From Burkholderia sp. 9120 (GTDB taxonomy: Bacteria; Pseudomonadota; Gammaproteobacteria; Burkholderiales; Burkholderiaceae): a DNA stretch of 64,000 nucleotides. Numbering within the stretch: the first letter of the stretch is position 1; each line of letters opens with the position of its first letter. Below, in pieces: positions 1 to 8,976 of this stretch. The position numbers and the translations under genes are program-made. Where the stretch lies: contig NZ_JQNA01000002.1 of NCBI RefSeq assembly GCF_000745015.1, forward strand, positions 2,480,001 to 2,544,000. Direction: 5' to 3'. Below the pieces are notes generated by a model, which made no database searches, was not told the DNA's origin, and was given only the letters and a program-made list of their open reading frames with translations.

Positions 1-9
1 GCTGAATCC

Positions 10-85
10 TGGTGGCCTGGGACGGAATCGAACCATCGACACGCGGATTTTCAATCCGCTGCTCTACCAACTGAGCTACCGGGCC
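10..85 (-). tRNA. tRNA-Phe (GAA)
   Basis: A complete 76-nt cloverleaf on the minus strand with encoded CCA. The acceptor begins GGCCCGG, the D-arm is of the GCTCAGTTGGTAGAGC type, the anticodon loop is TTGAAAA with anticodon GAA, and the T-loop is GGTTCGATTCC. It decodes phenylalanine. A well-spaced promoter lies just upstream. Confidence 0.97.
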
Positions 86-98
86 AACGAAGAACGAA

Positions 99-127
99 AT
101 AATATCAAAGGGTCAGCAGCAGGGCAA
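99..127 (-). promoter_or_regulatory. Promoter of tRNA-Phe
   Basis: On the minus strand TTGCCC is followed after exactly 17 nt by TATTAT, and the tRNA starts 13 nt beyond the -10. The match to the sigma70 consensus and the position directly before a stable RNA gene support it. Confidence 0.65.
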
Positions 128-181
128 GCCCCTTCTCGAAAAAATCTACACGGATCGCGTTTATCGCGCCGCGCGCGGGAT

Positions 182-871
182 TCATTCGCCTTTGTTCTTG
201 CCGAGATCGACGCCGAGCTGCTTGAGCTTGCGATACAGGTGCGTACGCTCGAGCCCGGTCTTCTCCGCGACGCGCGTCATGCTGCCGTTCTCACGCGCGA
301 GGTGATACTCGAAGTACGCGCGCTCGAACGCGTCGCGTGCGTCGCGCAGCGGAATGTCGAACGAGATCGAGGCGGTTTGCGCAGCCAGCGCGCCGCTGCC
401 CATGCCGTCGGTGGAGAGCATCGGCAACGCGGCCGCCGAGGCCACCGCCGACGCACTGACCGGCAGCGCCGGTTTGGCCGCCGCACCGCCCGGCGCACCC
501 GCTGCATTGCCGCGCGCGAGGCCCTGCTCGACCGCCTTCAGCAGCTTCTGCAACGCGATCGGCTTCTCGAGAAAATTGAGTGCGCCGATCTTGGTCGCTT
601 CGACTGCGGTATCGATCGTGGCGTGACCGGACATCATGATCACCGGCATGGTCAACTGACCTTGCGCGGCCCATTCCTTGAGCAAGGTCACGCCGTCGGT
701 GTCGGGCATCCAGATGTCGAGCAGCACCAGATCCGGCGCCTGACGCAAACGGAATTCGCGCGCTTCCTGCGCGTTTTCCGCGGCCTCCACGACATGCCCT
801 TCGTCGCTCAGGATCTCCGAGAGCAATTCCCGGATGCCCATTTCATCATCTACCACCAGGATGGTTGCCAT
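182..871 (-). CDS. NtrX-like response regulator lacking the AAA+ domain
   Basis: A 229-aa response regulator paired with the upstream histidine kinase. Residues 1-120 form a receiver domain: acidic pair D8/D9, phospho-acceptor D52 in LVLLDIWMPD, the switch Ser in MMSGHA near 81 and K103 in FLEKP. A low-complexity Ala/Gly linker (about 120-165) leads to a Fis-type helix-turn-helix at about 185-225, ending TGLERTHLYRKLKQLG. Canonical NtrX has a sigma54-interacting AAA+ domain between these two parts; it is absent, although receiver and HTH look NtrX-like. The protein is therefore expected to bind DNA but not to remodel sigma54 polymerase. The start codon abuts the kinase stop codon (TAA immediately followed by ATG), so translation is probably coupled. 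Confidence 0.9.
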   Translation of the reverse strand: MATILVVDDEMGIRELLSEILSDEGHVVEAAENAQEAREFRLRQAPDLVLLDIWMPDTDGVTLLKEWAAQGQLTMPVIMMSGHATIDTAVEATKIGALNFLEKPIALQKLLKAVEQGLARGNAAGAPGGAAAKPALPVSASAVASAAALPMLSTDGMGSGALAAQTASISFDIPLRDARDAFERAYFEYHLARENGSMTRVAEKTGLERTHLYRKLKQLGVDLGKNKGE

Positions 872-3286
872 TTACGCTGCCCTTGTCTGCACTGTTGCTT
901 TTGTCTTTCCCTGCGACGCACCACCGTGCGCCGGACGCGGCCCGGCTCCGGGCGCCGCGGCGTCGTCTGCCAACTGAAGGAAGAGGATCGATATCTGCGC
1001 GCCTTCGATCACGTCGCCCGCTTTCATGCGATTGCGAATGTCGATGCGCGCGCCGTGTTCGTCGACGATCTTCTTGACCATCGCAAGACCCAGACCCGTA
1101 CCTTTGGCCTTGGTCGTCACGTAAGGTTCGAATGCCCGTGTGAGGATACGCGCGGGGAAGCCCGGTCCGTTATCCGACACGGTCAGACGCACCGCGACAT
1201 GGACTTTGCCTTCCGCGTCGGGGTCTCCGTATTCTACTGTCCTCGTTTCGAGCAAGACACGTGGATGCTCGAGTTCGGCTACCGCATCCTGCGCGTTCTG
1301 CAGCAGGTTGTGAATCACCTGGCGCAATTGCGTCGCGTCGCCGCGGATCGCCGGCAAAGTTGCGAGCTCCACCTGGATCGCGCCCTTGCCTTCTTCGATA
1401 CCGTACAGCGTCAGCACTTCGCTGACCAGTTCGTTCAACTGCAAATGCGCGAGCACCGCCGGCGGCGTGCGCGCGTAGTCGCGGAAATTGTCGACCATCT
1501 GCTTCATCGCGGCGACCTGGTTGACGATCGTGGTCGCGCCGCGCTTCAACACGTCTGCATCCGACGGCGACAGCTTGTCCGCGAGCTTCATCTGCAAACG
1601 CTCGGCGGAGAGCTGGATCGGCGTGAGCGGATTCTTGATCTCGTGCGCGAGGCGCCGCGCGACTTCGCCCCATGCGATCGATCGCTGGGCGGAGATCACG
1701 TCGGAGATATCGTCGAACACGACCACGTAGCCCGAGGTCTGCATGTCTTCGGCGTCGCGGTCGGTGGCGGAGACGAGACGCGCGCCGCGCACCAGCAAGG
1801 TCAACGGTTCGGTTTCGCCCGGCACCTGAATCGAGAACTGCTGCTGCCAATGACCGCGGTCGTCGTGACCGTCGCCGCTGGCCGCTTCGCGATCGGCGAA
1901 CGCCTTGCGCACCATGCCGCCGAATTCGCTCAACACGCCGATCTGATCGAGCGCGGAACCCATGGTCGCCTGGAACGGCTGACGGAAAATCCGCTCGGCG
2001 CCGCGATTCGCGGTGGTAAGCCTGAATTGCCGGTCGAACACGAACACGCCAGCGGTCAGGTTCGCGAGAATGCTCTCCAGATACGCCTTGGAATGCTCTA
2101 GCGCGATCCGATTGTTCTCGACTGCTGCGCGCGCTTCCGACAACTGCCGCGTCATCGCGTTGAACGACTGCGTGAGAAAGCCCAGCTCGTCGCGCGACTT
2201 GATTTCGCGCTTCGGCGTGTAGTCGCCCTCGGTCACTTCCTTCGTGCCCTGCGCGAGCAGGAACAACGGCCGTGCCAACTGATTGCCGAGTGCCAACGCC
2301 AGCATCATCGCGATGAACGTGGCGAGGAACAGCGCGAGCGTCAGCGTGCCGATATACATCTTGCGCAGACCGGTGCGGCCGAGCGCCTTCTCCTGATACT
2401 CGCGATAGGCGCGCTGCACCGCATCCGCATTACGCGCGAGCGTGGGCGACACCGGCTGCGTGAGTTGCAGGAAACGTTCGGTGGGCTGCAGCAGCGCGGC
2501 ACTCGAATCGGGAATGCGCTGCACGATGCGCAGCCGCAAAGCGCCCTTGCTGCCATGCTCGTTGGGATCGCCGTCGACTTCGCCTTCAATCGCCGCATAG
2601 CCGCGACCGCGCGCCTGATCGATCATCAACGGTGTGGGCAGATCGTTCGGCACCAGCGTCGCGTAATTGCTCGAGGCCTGCGCGACGACGTGCATGTCCG
2701 GCGTTGCGCCCGACATGCTGCGTGTAGGTTCGACGATCGTCGCGTCCTGCACGCCGAACTGATCGCGCAAGCGCAGCAGCGTGAGCGTGGTGCCGGCGGC
2801 ATCCGCGCTGGCAATCTGCTCGGACATCAGGCGCCCCTTGGTCTGCAGATCGGACAGCGACGCGTCGAGCATGCCGCGCCCGAGATTCAGGCCTGATGTC
2901 AGCGCGGTTTCGACATTCACGTCGAACCACGATTCGATACTGCGCGACACGAACTGATACGAGACCACGTAAATGATCCCGCCCGGCACCACGCCGACCA
3001 GCGCCATGAAGAACGCGAGTTTGGCCAGTAGCCGGGTGCCGAACTTACCCTTTCTCAGCCGCGCGATGATGATGATGACGAGCGTCGCCACCACCAGCAG
3101 AAAGATCATCGCGACCACGAGGTTGGCCGCGTACAGCCACTGGTAATAGCGGTCGAAGAATTCGGTGTTCGCGCTGGCGGCGGCGAGCAGCACGAGCAAC
3201 AGCACGGCCGTAACCGCGACCGTCGACACCAGCACGCGCACGACGATGCTGCTGACACTGGTGGTTTGGCGCACTTTATTTAGCAC
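872..3286 (-). CDS. NtrY-like sensor histidine kinase
   Basis: An 804-aa inner-membrane sensor kinase that should phosphorylate the adjoining NtrX-like regulator. Two membrane segments lie near the N-terminus (about 20-40 and 52-75) with a third at 90-115, then a periplasmic region of about 200 residues and another membrane segment at about 320-340. A HAMP linker, a PAS-like segment (about 420-540), a HisKA dimerisation helix with the H-box RLAHEIKNPLTP and a HATPase_c domain (DNGPGF, then KGTGLGLAMV) follow. This order matches the NtrY family of nitrogen/redox sensors; the stimulus here is not known. The gene overlaps the upstream DUF4390 gene by 11 bp and is the third member of the rsmB operon. 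Confidence 0.92.
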   Translation of the reverse strand: MLNKVRQTTSVSSIVVRVLVSTVAVTAVLLLVLLAAASANTEFFDRYYQWLYAANLVVAMIFLLVVATLVIIIIARLRKGKFGTRLLAKLAFFMALVGVVPGGIIYVVSYQFVSRSIESWFDVNVETALTSGLNLGRGMLDASLSDLQTKGRLMSEQIASADAAGTTLTLLRLRDQFGVQDATIVEPTRSMSGATPDMHVVAQASSNYATLVPNDLPTPLMIDQARGRGYAAIEGEVDGDPNEHGSKGALRLRIVQRIPDSSAALLQPTERFLQLTQPVSPTLARNADAVQRAYREYQEKALGRTGLRKMYIGTLTLALFLATFIAMMLALALGNQLARPLFLLAQGTKEVTEGDYTPKREIKSRDELGFLTQSFNAMTRQLSEARAAVENNRIALEHSKAYLESILANLTAGVFVFDRQFRLTTANRGAERIFRQPFQATMGSALDQIGVLSEFGGMVRKAFADREAASGDGHDDRGHWQQQFSIQVPGETEPLTLLVRGARLVSATDRDAEDMQTSGYVVVFDDISDVISAQRSIAWGEVARRLAHEIKNPLTPIQLSAERLQMKLADKLSPSDADVLKRGATTIVNQVAAMKQMVDNFRDYARTPPAVLAHLQLNELVSEVLTLYGIEEGKGAIQVELATLPAIRGDATQLRQVIHNLLQNAQDAVAELEHPRVLLETRTVEYGDPDAEGKVHVAVRLTVSDNGPGFPARILTRAFEPYVTTKAKGTGLGLAMVKKIVDEHGARIDIRNRMKAGDVIEGAQISILFLQLADDAAAPGAGPRPAHGGASQGKTKATVQTRAA

Positions 3287-3875
3287 GTTCGGTCACCGTG
3301 AAGGTAAAACGCTTCCACTCGGATGAAAGGCTCCAGTCGCGGTTGTTCACCGCGTCGATCTGGAACGGCTTGGGCATCAGCGCGATGTCGAGTTGCATAC
3401 GCACCGACGCGTTGTACGTCTCGCCGGCGTGCACGTCGTTGCGGTCGATCACATGCCACGACGTGATGTGCTTGATCACCGCGAGCGCATCTTTCAAGGT
3501 CTGGAAGCCGAGCTGCAAGCCGCCGGACGACACGCTCGATACACGGTATTCACGCGTGAGCGGCTGGAACGACAGGCGAATGCTTTGCGACACGCTGACC
3601 GGCTGCTCGTCGAACCAGTACCAGCGCGGCCGGCTTAATTCGAAGTCGGTCGTGAAGTAAAGCGGAATGCCTTTATTGACCGCGTCTTCGAGATTGCTGT
3701 TCAGGTCGAAGTCGAAACGCGCGTCGAGATTCCAGCCGGTGTTGTCCGATTGCAGCGACGCGCGCTGCACCGCGATCGGGTCGGCGTGCGCCGCGCCCGG
3801 TGCGGCAAGCCAGACGGCCAGCGCGATCCAGAGCACGGCAGCGAGCCGAAGCGGGAAGAAGCGTTTGATGGTCAC
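3276..3875 (-). CDS. DUF4390 domain-containing exported protein
   Basis: A 199-aa protein with a probable signal peptide or N-terminal anchor (hydrophobic stretch RLAAVLWIALAVWLA followed by AAHADP, a plausible cleavage site). The mature part is rich in beta-strand-like segments (FDFDLNSNLEDAVNKGIPLYF) and resembles the DUF4390 family, which is characteristically found between rsmB and ntrYX in Burkholderiales. Its function is unknown. It overlaps rsmB by 4 bp (ATGA) and ntrY by 11 bp, so it is co-translated with both. Its position before a membrane kinase makes a periplasmic role in signalling possible, but that is inference. Confidence 0.85.
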   Translation of the reverse strand: MTIKRFFPLRLAAVLWIALAVWLAAPGAAHADPIAVQRASLQSDNTGWNLDARFDFDLNSNLEDAVNKGIPLYFTTDFELSRPRWYWFDEQPVSVSQSIRLSFQPLTREYRVSSVSSGGLQLGFQTLKDALAVIKHITSWHVIDRNDVHAGETYNASVRMQLDIALMPKPFQIDAVNNRDWSLSSEWKRFTFTVTERAK

Positions 3876-5311
3876 CGTTTCTGAAAGCGCGCGTAGAAAA
3901 ATCCGTCGTGGTCTGAGTTCGCGCCGGCGCGCTCTTCAACGAGTTGTCCGGCAAGGGAACCGGCCGAGGTGTCGGCGGGCGCGCGGGCGACTGAAGGGAG
4001 AAGTTGCCCCGGCGCGTCCAATCGTACCGCATCCTGGTACTTGTCTCCAAACCACTGCGCCTGCAACTCGCCTTCTTCGGGGAAGATCGAACACGTAACG
4101 TAAAGCAACTCGCCGCCAGTTTTCACGAGCGGCCACAGCGCGTCGAGAATACGGCGTTGTTCCGCGACCAGCGCGGGAATATCCGACGCGCGACGCAGCC
4201 AGCGAATGTCCGGATGACGCCGCACGATGCCCGACGCCGAGCACGGCACGTCGGCGAGAATGCGGTCGAACGGCTGGTCGAGGTCGTCATGCCACTGCGC
4301 GGGTGCGCCGGCGTCGCCGATACGCACTTCCGCTTCGAGCTTTAGCCGCTGCAAGTTTTCGCCGATACGCCGCGCGCGCGACGCATCGCTTTCGAGCGCG
4401 ATGAGCTGGAGATTGGCGAGTTCGAGCAGATGACCGGTCTTGCCGCCAGGCGCCGCGCAGGCGTCGAGCACGCGCATGCCGTCGCGCACGCCGAGCAGCG
4501 GTGCGGCGAGTTGCGCGCCGGCGTCCTGCACCGAAACGATGCCCTCGCTAAAGCCGGGAATGCGGTCTACCGGCATCGGCGTGGCGAGCTTGACGGCATA
4601 GTCGCCGGCTTTGCTCGCGGAAATGTGATGGTTCTGCAGCACTTGCAGATAGGCGTCGACCGTCGAGTGACGGGCGTTCACGCGCAAGGTGAGCGGCCCT
4701 TGCGTGTTGCCGGCGGCGAGCACCGCCTGCCAGGCATCCGGCCAGGCGCGTTTCACCGCGTCGATCCACCACGACGGGTAGTTCCAGCGGGCCACTTCGT
4801 CGGCTTGCGCAGCGGCGAGCAGGGACTCGCGCTCACGCAGGAAACTGCGCAGCACCGCGTTGACGAGCCCCTTGGCAAATGCGAATTCACGCCGCGCGCT
4901 GATGGCGCCGACCGCCTGATCGACCACCGTGAACGGCGTGTACGCGGCGCTCGCTTCGTCGTCGACGAGTAGCGCGAGCGCGCAGGCAAGCACATGACCG
5001 ACGTGCGGCGGCGGCGCTTTCTTCACCAGCTTCGCGATCAGCCACTCGGCGGTGGCGAGACGCCGCATCGTGCGGTACGCGATGTCCTGCACCGCGCCGC
5101 GCGCGGCGGCGGCAGTGCCTTCAGGCGCGGAGACGAAGACGGCTTGCAGCGCGGCCGGCAAAGCCGCGCCGAGACGCACGGCGCCGACCGCCTGGCCCGC
5201 GCAGTCGAGCGCGAACGCGAGCGATTCGGGCGCAAGGTGCAGCAGCGACAAACGGGATTCGCGCGGTCGCGTCGATGGGGAAGCAGAACGCGAAGAAGGC
5301 TTTGGGGTCAT
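3872..5311 (-). CDS. rsmB: 16S rRNA (cytosine-967-C5)-methyltransferase RsmB
   Basis: About 479 aa. RsmB uses S-adenosylmethionine to methylate C967 of 16S rRNA. The N-terminal NusB-like RNA-binding domain (about 60-190) contains the FAKGLVNAVLRSFLR segment. The C-terminal Rossmann methyltransferase domain has the SAM loop LDACAAPGGKTGHL, motif IV DVPCSASGIVRRHPD and the catalytic-cysteine motif VTCSIFPEEGE. I chose the ATG at 5311 (MTPKPSSRS) because the reading frame further upstream runs through the htpX terminator. It is the first gene of the rsmB–DUF4390–ntrY–ntrX operon and overlaps the second by 4 bp. Confidence 0.93.
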   Translation of the reverse strand: MTPKPSSRSASPSTRPRESRLSLLHLAPESLAFALDCAGQAVGAVRLGAALPAALQAVFVSAPEGTAAAARGAVQDIAYRTMRRLATAEWLIAKLVKKAPPPHVGHVLACALALLVDDEASAAYTPFTVVDQAVGAISARREFAFAKGLVNAVLRSFLRERESLLAAAQADEVARWNYPSWWIDAVKRAWPDAWQAVLAAGNTQGPLTLRVNARHSTVDAYLQVLQNHHISASKAGDYAVKLATPMPVDRIPGFSEGIVSVQDAGAQLAAPLLGVRDGMRVLDACAAPGGKTGHLLELANLQLIALESDASRARRIGENLQRLKLEAEVRIGDAGAPAQWHDDLDQPFDRILADVPCSASGIVRRHPDIRWLRRASDIPALVAEQRRILDALWPLVKTGGELLYVTCSIFPEEGELQAQWFGDKYQDAVRLDAPGQLLPSVARAPADTSAGSLAGQLVEERAGANSDHDGFFYARFQKR

Positions 5312-5431
5312 GAAGAAGGCAAAGACAGGCCGCACGGTACGCGCGACGCAAACAACACTCATTGTAGCGTGGCGAGGCGCGGCGCCCGGTGCTCGCAGCG
5401 CTCGCAGGCATTTGGCCGCGGCCTCGAATAA

Positions 5432-5459
5432 AAAAGGCGAGTCCGTGGACTCGCCTTTC
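5432..5459 (-). terminator. Rho-independent terminator after htpX
   Basis: A near-perfect 12-bp stem (AAAGGCGAGTCC pairing with GGACTCGCCTTT, 2-nt spacer) followed on the minus strand by a U-run (the A-run at 5429-5435). It closes the leftward def–fmt–lysE–htpX block before rsmB begins. Confidence 0.85.
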
Positions 5460-5486
5460 ATCGCAGCGCGTAAGCGCCGCGCGGTG

Positions 5487-6344
5487 TTATTCGAAGCGCC
5501 CGGTACGCGCCATTTCCATCAACCGCGCGACGCGTTCTTCGGTAGCCGGGTGTGTCGAAAACAGCTTGCCAATGCCACCACCCGACAGCGGATTCATGAT
5601 CATCATCTGCGCGGTGGCCGGATGCTGCTCGGCGACCGGGAACGGAATCCCGCTTGCATAGCGATGAATCTTGTCGAGCGCCGAAGCGAGCGCTTGCGGA
5701 TCGCCCGAAATCTGCGCGCCGCCACGGTCCGCTTCGAATTCGCGTGCGCGCGAAATCGCCATCTGAATCAGCGCGCCGGCGATCGGCGCCAGCAGCGCAA
5801 CCGCGATACCCGCGATCGGATTCGTGGAACGGCCGTTTTCGTCGCGGCTACCGAAAAACATCGCGAAGTTCGCCAGCGCTGAAATCGCGCCCGCCATGGT
5901 GGCCGACACCGTCGAAATCAGAATGTCGCGGTGCTTCACGTGCGCCAGTTCGTGCGCCATCACGCCACGCATTTCGCGCTCGGACAGCACGCGCAGAATG
6001 CCGGTGGTGGCGGCAACCGCCGCGTGCTCCGGGTTGCGGCCCGTGGCGAAGGCGTTCGGTGCGTCTTCGTTGATCAGGTAGACGCGCGGCATGGGCAGGT
6101 TCGCGCGCGTGGCGAGCTCGCGCACCATGCGGTAAAACTGCGGCGCGCTGGTTTCGTCGACTTCCTGCGCGTTGTACATGCGCAGCACCATCTTGTCCGA
6201 GAACCAGTACGAGAAGAAATTCATTCCCAGCGCGATCACGAGCGCGATCATCATGCCGCGCGACCCACCGATCATTCCGCCGATCACGATGAAAAGGGCC
6301 GTGATCGCGGCCATCAACATCGCGGTTTTGACCCAATTGAACAT
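5487..6344 (-). CDS. htpX: Membrane zinc protease HtpX (M48B)
   Basis: A 285-aa inner-membrane metalloprotease that degrades misfolded membrane proteins. Two N-terminal transmembrane helices (about 8-27 and 30-48) precede the zinc-binding HELAH at residues 131-135. Two further hydrophobic segments follow, with the third zinc ligand in the [11 protein letters not shown] motif. Length and layout match HtpX. I chose the ATG at 6344 ([10 protein letters not shown]) because AAGGAG lies about 10 nt upstream; an in-frame ATG further up has no comparable site. The gene is followed directly by a strong terminator. Confidence 0.95.
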   Translation of the reverse strand: MFNWVKTAMLMAAITALFIVIGGMIGGSRGMMIALVIALGMNFFSYWFSDKMVLRMYNAQEVDETSAPQFYRMVRELATRANLPMPRVYLINEDAPNAFATGRNPEHAAVAATTGILRVLSEREMRGVMAHELAHVKHRDILISTVSATMAGAISALANFAMFFGSRDENGRSTNPIAGIAVALLAPIAGALIQMAISRAREFEADRGGAQISGDPQALASALDKIHRYASGIPFPVAEQHPATAQMMIMNPLSGGGIGKLFSTHPATEERVARLMEMARTGRFE

Positions 6345-6447
6345 GTCTGCTACTCCTTGCCCTAACGCGGGGTTCATATCTGCGCCGCATCATGCGACGC
6401 CTGATTGTAAGCTAATTGTTAGATATGGGCGCGCGTGGAAAATTCAA

Positions 6448-7089
6448 TCATCTTGATGCGGTGGCCAGCTTGATGCCCAAGCCGACAAAGGCGCTGCCGA
6501 CGCCGCGATCCAGCCATTTCTTCAGCGACTGCTTGCCGGAGAAACGCCGCGTCACGCTACCGGCGATCCAGGCGACGAAACTGTTCCAGAGCATGCTCAT
6601 CACCACGAACACGGCGCCGAGCGTGAGGAACGCAAACGCTTTGTGGTCGCTGCCGGCCGTCACGAATTGCGGGAAGAACGACACGAAGAACAGCACCACC
6701 TTGGGGTTCAGCACATTGGTCCAGAAGCCTTGCAGGAACAACTGCCGCAATGACTTGGCGCCGCCAGCCGCACGCGCTTCGCCCGCGGCCTGGTCCGCTG
6801 CCGGTTTGGCCAGAAGCAGCCGCACACCGAGATACATCAGATAAACGGCGCCGACAAACTTGATGACGGTGAACGCGGTGGCCGAGGCGGCCAGCAGCGC
6901 GGTCAGGCCGAACGCGCAGGCGAGCGAATGAACGCAGCAGCCCGCCGAGATGCCGAGCGCGGACATCAATCCCGCACCGCGGCCCTGTGCGACGCTGCGG
7001 CCGACGATATAAGCGGTATCCGGTCCGGGCGTCACGTTCAACAGAAAGACCGCGACGATGAAAAATTCGAAATGGGTGATGCCGAACAT
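6448..7089 (-). CDS. LysE/RhtB-family amino-acid exporter
   Basis: A 213-aa integral membrane protein of the LysE/RhtB translocator family, which exports amino acids or related metabolites. It begins MFGITHFEFFIVAVFLLN, followed by the family signature VTPGPDTAYIVGRS. About six hydrophobic helices follow, and the second half carries the FLQGFWTNVLNPKVVLFF motif typical of the family. The ATG at 7089 starts exactly at the conserved N-terminus. Substrate cannot be read from sequence. It sits between fmt and htpX with gaps of about 100 bp on each side, so it may be co-transcribed with them or have its own promoter. Confidence 0.88.
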   Translation of the reverse strand: MFGITHFEFFIVAVFLLNVTPGPDTAYIVGRSVAQGRGAGLMSALGISAGCCVHSLACAFGLTALLAASATAFTVIKFVGAVYLMYLGVRLLLAKPAADQAAGEARAAGGAKSLRQLFLQGFWTNVLNPKVVLFFVSFFPQFVTAGSDHKAFAFLTLGAVFVVMSMLWNSFVAWIAGSVTRRFSGKQSLKKWLDRGVGSAFVGLGIKLATASR

Positions 7090-7202
7090 GAAAATCCTCG
7101 AAACGTGGGCGACTGCATGGAGGATTCTAACGCGCGGCAGGGTCGCGGCGGAGGCCTTGACCATCGGCCGAACGGACGATGTTCAAGGCCCGTACCACCC
7201 TG

Positions 7203-8198
7203 TTATTTTGCTTCGGGGAGTTGGAAACGCTGTCCCACGGCCAGCGTCGAGCCGGCCAGAAATTCGCGCACCGGCAGGCGCTTGCCGCCGGGTTTCTGCA
7301 ACTGCGTGAGACGCAGCGCACCTTCGCCACAGGCCACCAGCACGCCTTCGGCGAACACTTCGGTGATCGTGCCGGGTGCGTTGTCGCCCTCTGCGCTGGC
7401 GGAAATCGCGGGAACCGCCGCCCAGATTTTGATCGAGGTGCCGTCTTCCAGCGTGCCGAGCCCGCCGGGGAACGGGTCGAACGCACGGACCTGGCGCGCG
7501 AGGACCGTGGCCGGGCGGCGCCAGTCGAGCGCGGCTTCCTGCTTGCCGATCTTTTCCGCGTAGGTCACGCCGTCCGCCGGTTGCGGCATGGCGGCCAGCT
7601 TGCCGCTGCGCTCAAGCTCGATCAGCGCCTCGACGATCAGCTTCGCGCCGTCTTGCGCCAGACGGTCGTGCAACGTGGCCGTGGTGTCGTCGCCGGAAAT
7701 AAAGGTGCGGGCCTCCGAGATCATCGCGCCGGTGTCGAGGCCAACGTCCATCTGCATCAGCGTAATGCCGGTTTCAGCGTCGCCTGCTTCGATCGCGCGG
7801 TGGATCGGCGCCGCGCCGCGCCAGCGCGGCAGCAACGAAGCGTGAATGTTGATGCAGCCCAACCGCGGAATATCGAGCACTTCCTGCGGCAGGATCAGAC
7901 CGTAAGCGGCCACGACCATCACGTCATGCGGCGTGGCGCGCAGTTTTTCGATCGCGGCGGTCGCCTCTTCGGGATACTTGCCGGCGCGGCGCAACGAAGG
8001 CGGTTGCGCGACAGCCAGCCCGTGCTCCTCGGCGTAACGCTTGACCGGGCTCGCCTGCAATTTCATGCCGCGCCCGGCCGGACGGTCCGGCTGGGTCAGT
8101 ACGAGCGGCACCGGAAAGCCGGCGCTATGGATCGCGGCCAGTGCGGCCGCGGCGAACTCCGGCGTACCGGCAAAGATGACGCGCAACGAATGACTCAT
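7203..8198 (-). CDS. fmt: Methionyl-tRNA formyltransferase
   Basis: A 331-aa enzyme that transfers a formyl group from 10-formyl-tetrahydrofolate to initiator Met-tRNA. The N-terminal formyltransferase domain starts [18 protein letters not shown] and contains the folate-site region [15 protein letters not shown] and the catalytic loop [19 protein letters not shown]. The C-terminal OB-like tRNA-binding domain occupies about 210-320. It lies 31 bp downstream of def on the same strand, the usual def–fmt pairing of genes that add and remove the N-formyl group. Confidence 0.97.
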   Translation of the reverse strand: MSHSLRVIFAGTPEFAAAALAAIHSAGFPVPLVLTQPDRPAGRGMKLQASPVKRYAEEHGLAVAQPPSLRRAGKYPEEATAAIEKLRATPHDVMVVAAYGLILPQEVLDIPRLGCINIHASLLPRWRGAAPIHRAIEAGDAETGITLMQMDVGLDTGAMISEARTFISGDDTTATLHDRLAQDGAKLIVEALIELERSGKLAAMPQPADGVTYAEKIGKQEAALDWRRPATVLARQVRAFDPFPGGLGTLEDGTSIKIWAAVPAISASAEGDNAPGTITEVFAEGVLVACGEGALRLTQLQKPGGKRLPVREFLAGSTLAVGQRFQLPEAK

Positions 8199-8229
8199 GG
8201 ACGGGGACAGGTGGCGAAGTGGACGCGCA

Positions 8230-8733
8230 TTACATCGCGTGGGCGAGCTTTTTCATCTTGCTCTTGATGCGCGTTTGCTTCAGCGACGACAGGTACTCGA
8301 CGAACACGCGGCCCATCAGGTGATCCATTTCGTGCTGGATGCACACCGCGAGCAGGCCTTCGCAATCCAGCTCGAAGGTTTCGCCCTTCTCGTTCAACGC
8401 CCGCACGCGCACTTGCTCGGCGCGCTCGACATTGTCGTAAATACCCGGCACCGACAGGCAACCCTCTTCCGACAGCTTTCTTTCGTCGCTCGACCAGATG
8501 ATTTCCGGGTTGATGAACGCGAGCAGTTCGTTGTGATCGTCCGACACGTCGATCACGATCACGCGCTCGTGCACGTCGACCTGGGTCGCGGCAAGGCCGA
8601 CACCGGGCGCGGCGTACATGGTTTCAGCCATGTCTTTGACGAGGCGGCGAATGCGGTCGTTGACCGCCGCGACCGGCTTCGCGATCTTGTGCAGCCGTTT
8701 GTCCGGGTAATTGAGGATGTTCAGTAAAGCCAT
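8230..8733 (-). CDS. def: Peptide deformylase
   Basis: A 167-aa metalloenzyme that removes the formyl group from nascent proteins. All three signature motifs are present: GVGLAATQ (motif 1), EGCLSVPG (motif 2, with the metal-binding Cys) and QHEMDHL (motif 3, HExxH). I chose the ATG at 8733, giving the expected [12 protein letters not shown]-terminus; the longer open frame upstream has no family similarity. It is the first gene of the leftward def–fmt block and diverges from dprA across 243 bp. Confidence 0.97.
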   Translation of the reverse strand: MALLNILNYPDKRLHKIAKPVAAVNDRIRRLVKDMAETMYAAPGVGLAATQVDVHERVIVIDVSDDHNELLAFINPEIIWSSDERKLSEEGCLSVPGIYDNVERAEQVRVRALNEKGETFELDCEGLLAVCIQHEMDHLMGRVFVEYLSSLKQTRIKSKMKKLAHAM

Positions 8734-8976
8734 GATCTTGAGTGTGTTTTTAGGCGCCGCTGACCGTTGTGAGGCCCGCGTTAGCCATTCGGCCAGGTTG
8801 TGGACGCGCCGCGTTACGCACAGGATAGATGGTGTCGAACCGGTTCGATTCAACGCGCCAGGTGCGCTAGACGACGAGCCCGCGCGGGTGGGCGCGGCGC
8901 TGCAGTTATTTCGGATGATGAAAATTTTAGCATGGCGCCCGCCTGCCCGCTGGCCCTGCAGGAGGATCGACTCGCA

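Noticed and set aside
239..2101. 620-residue plus-strand open frame over ntrX/ntrY
   Set aside because: It is antisense to two clear genes, is Arg/His-rich as expected from the reverse of GC-rich codons, and shows no domain.
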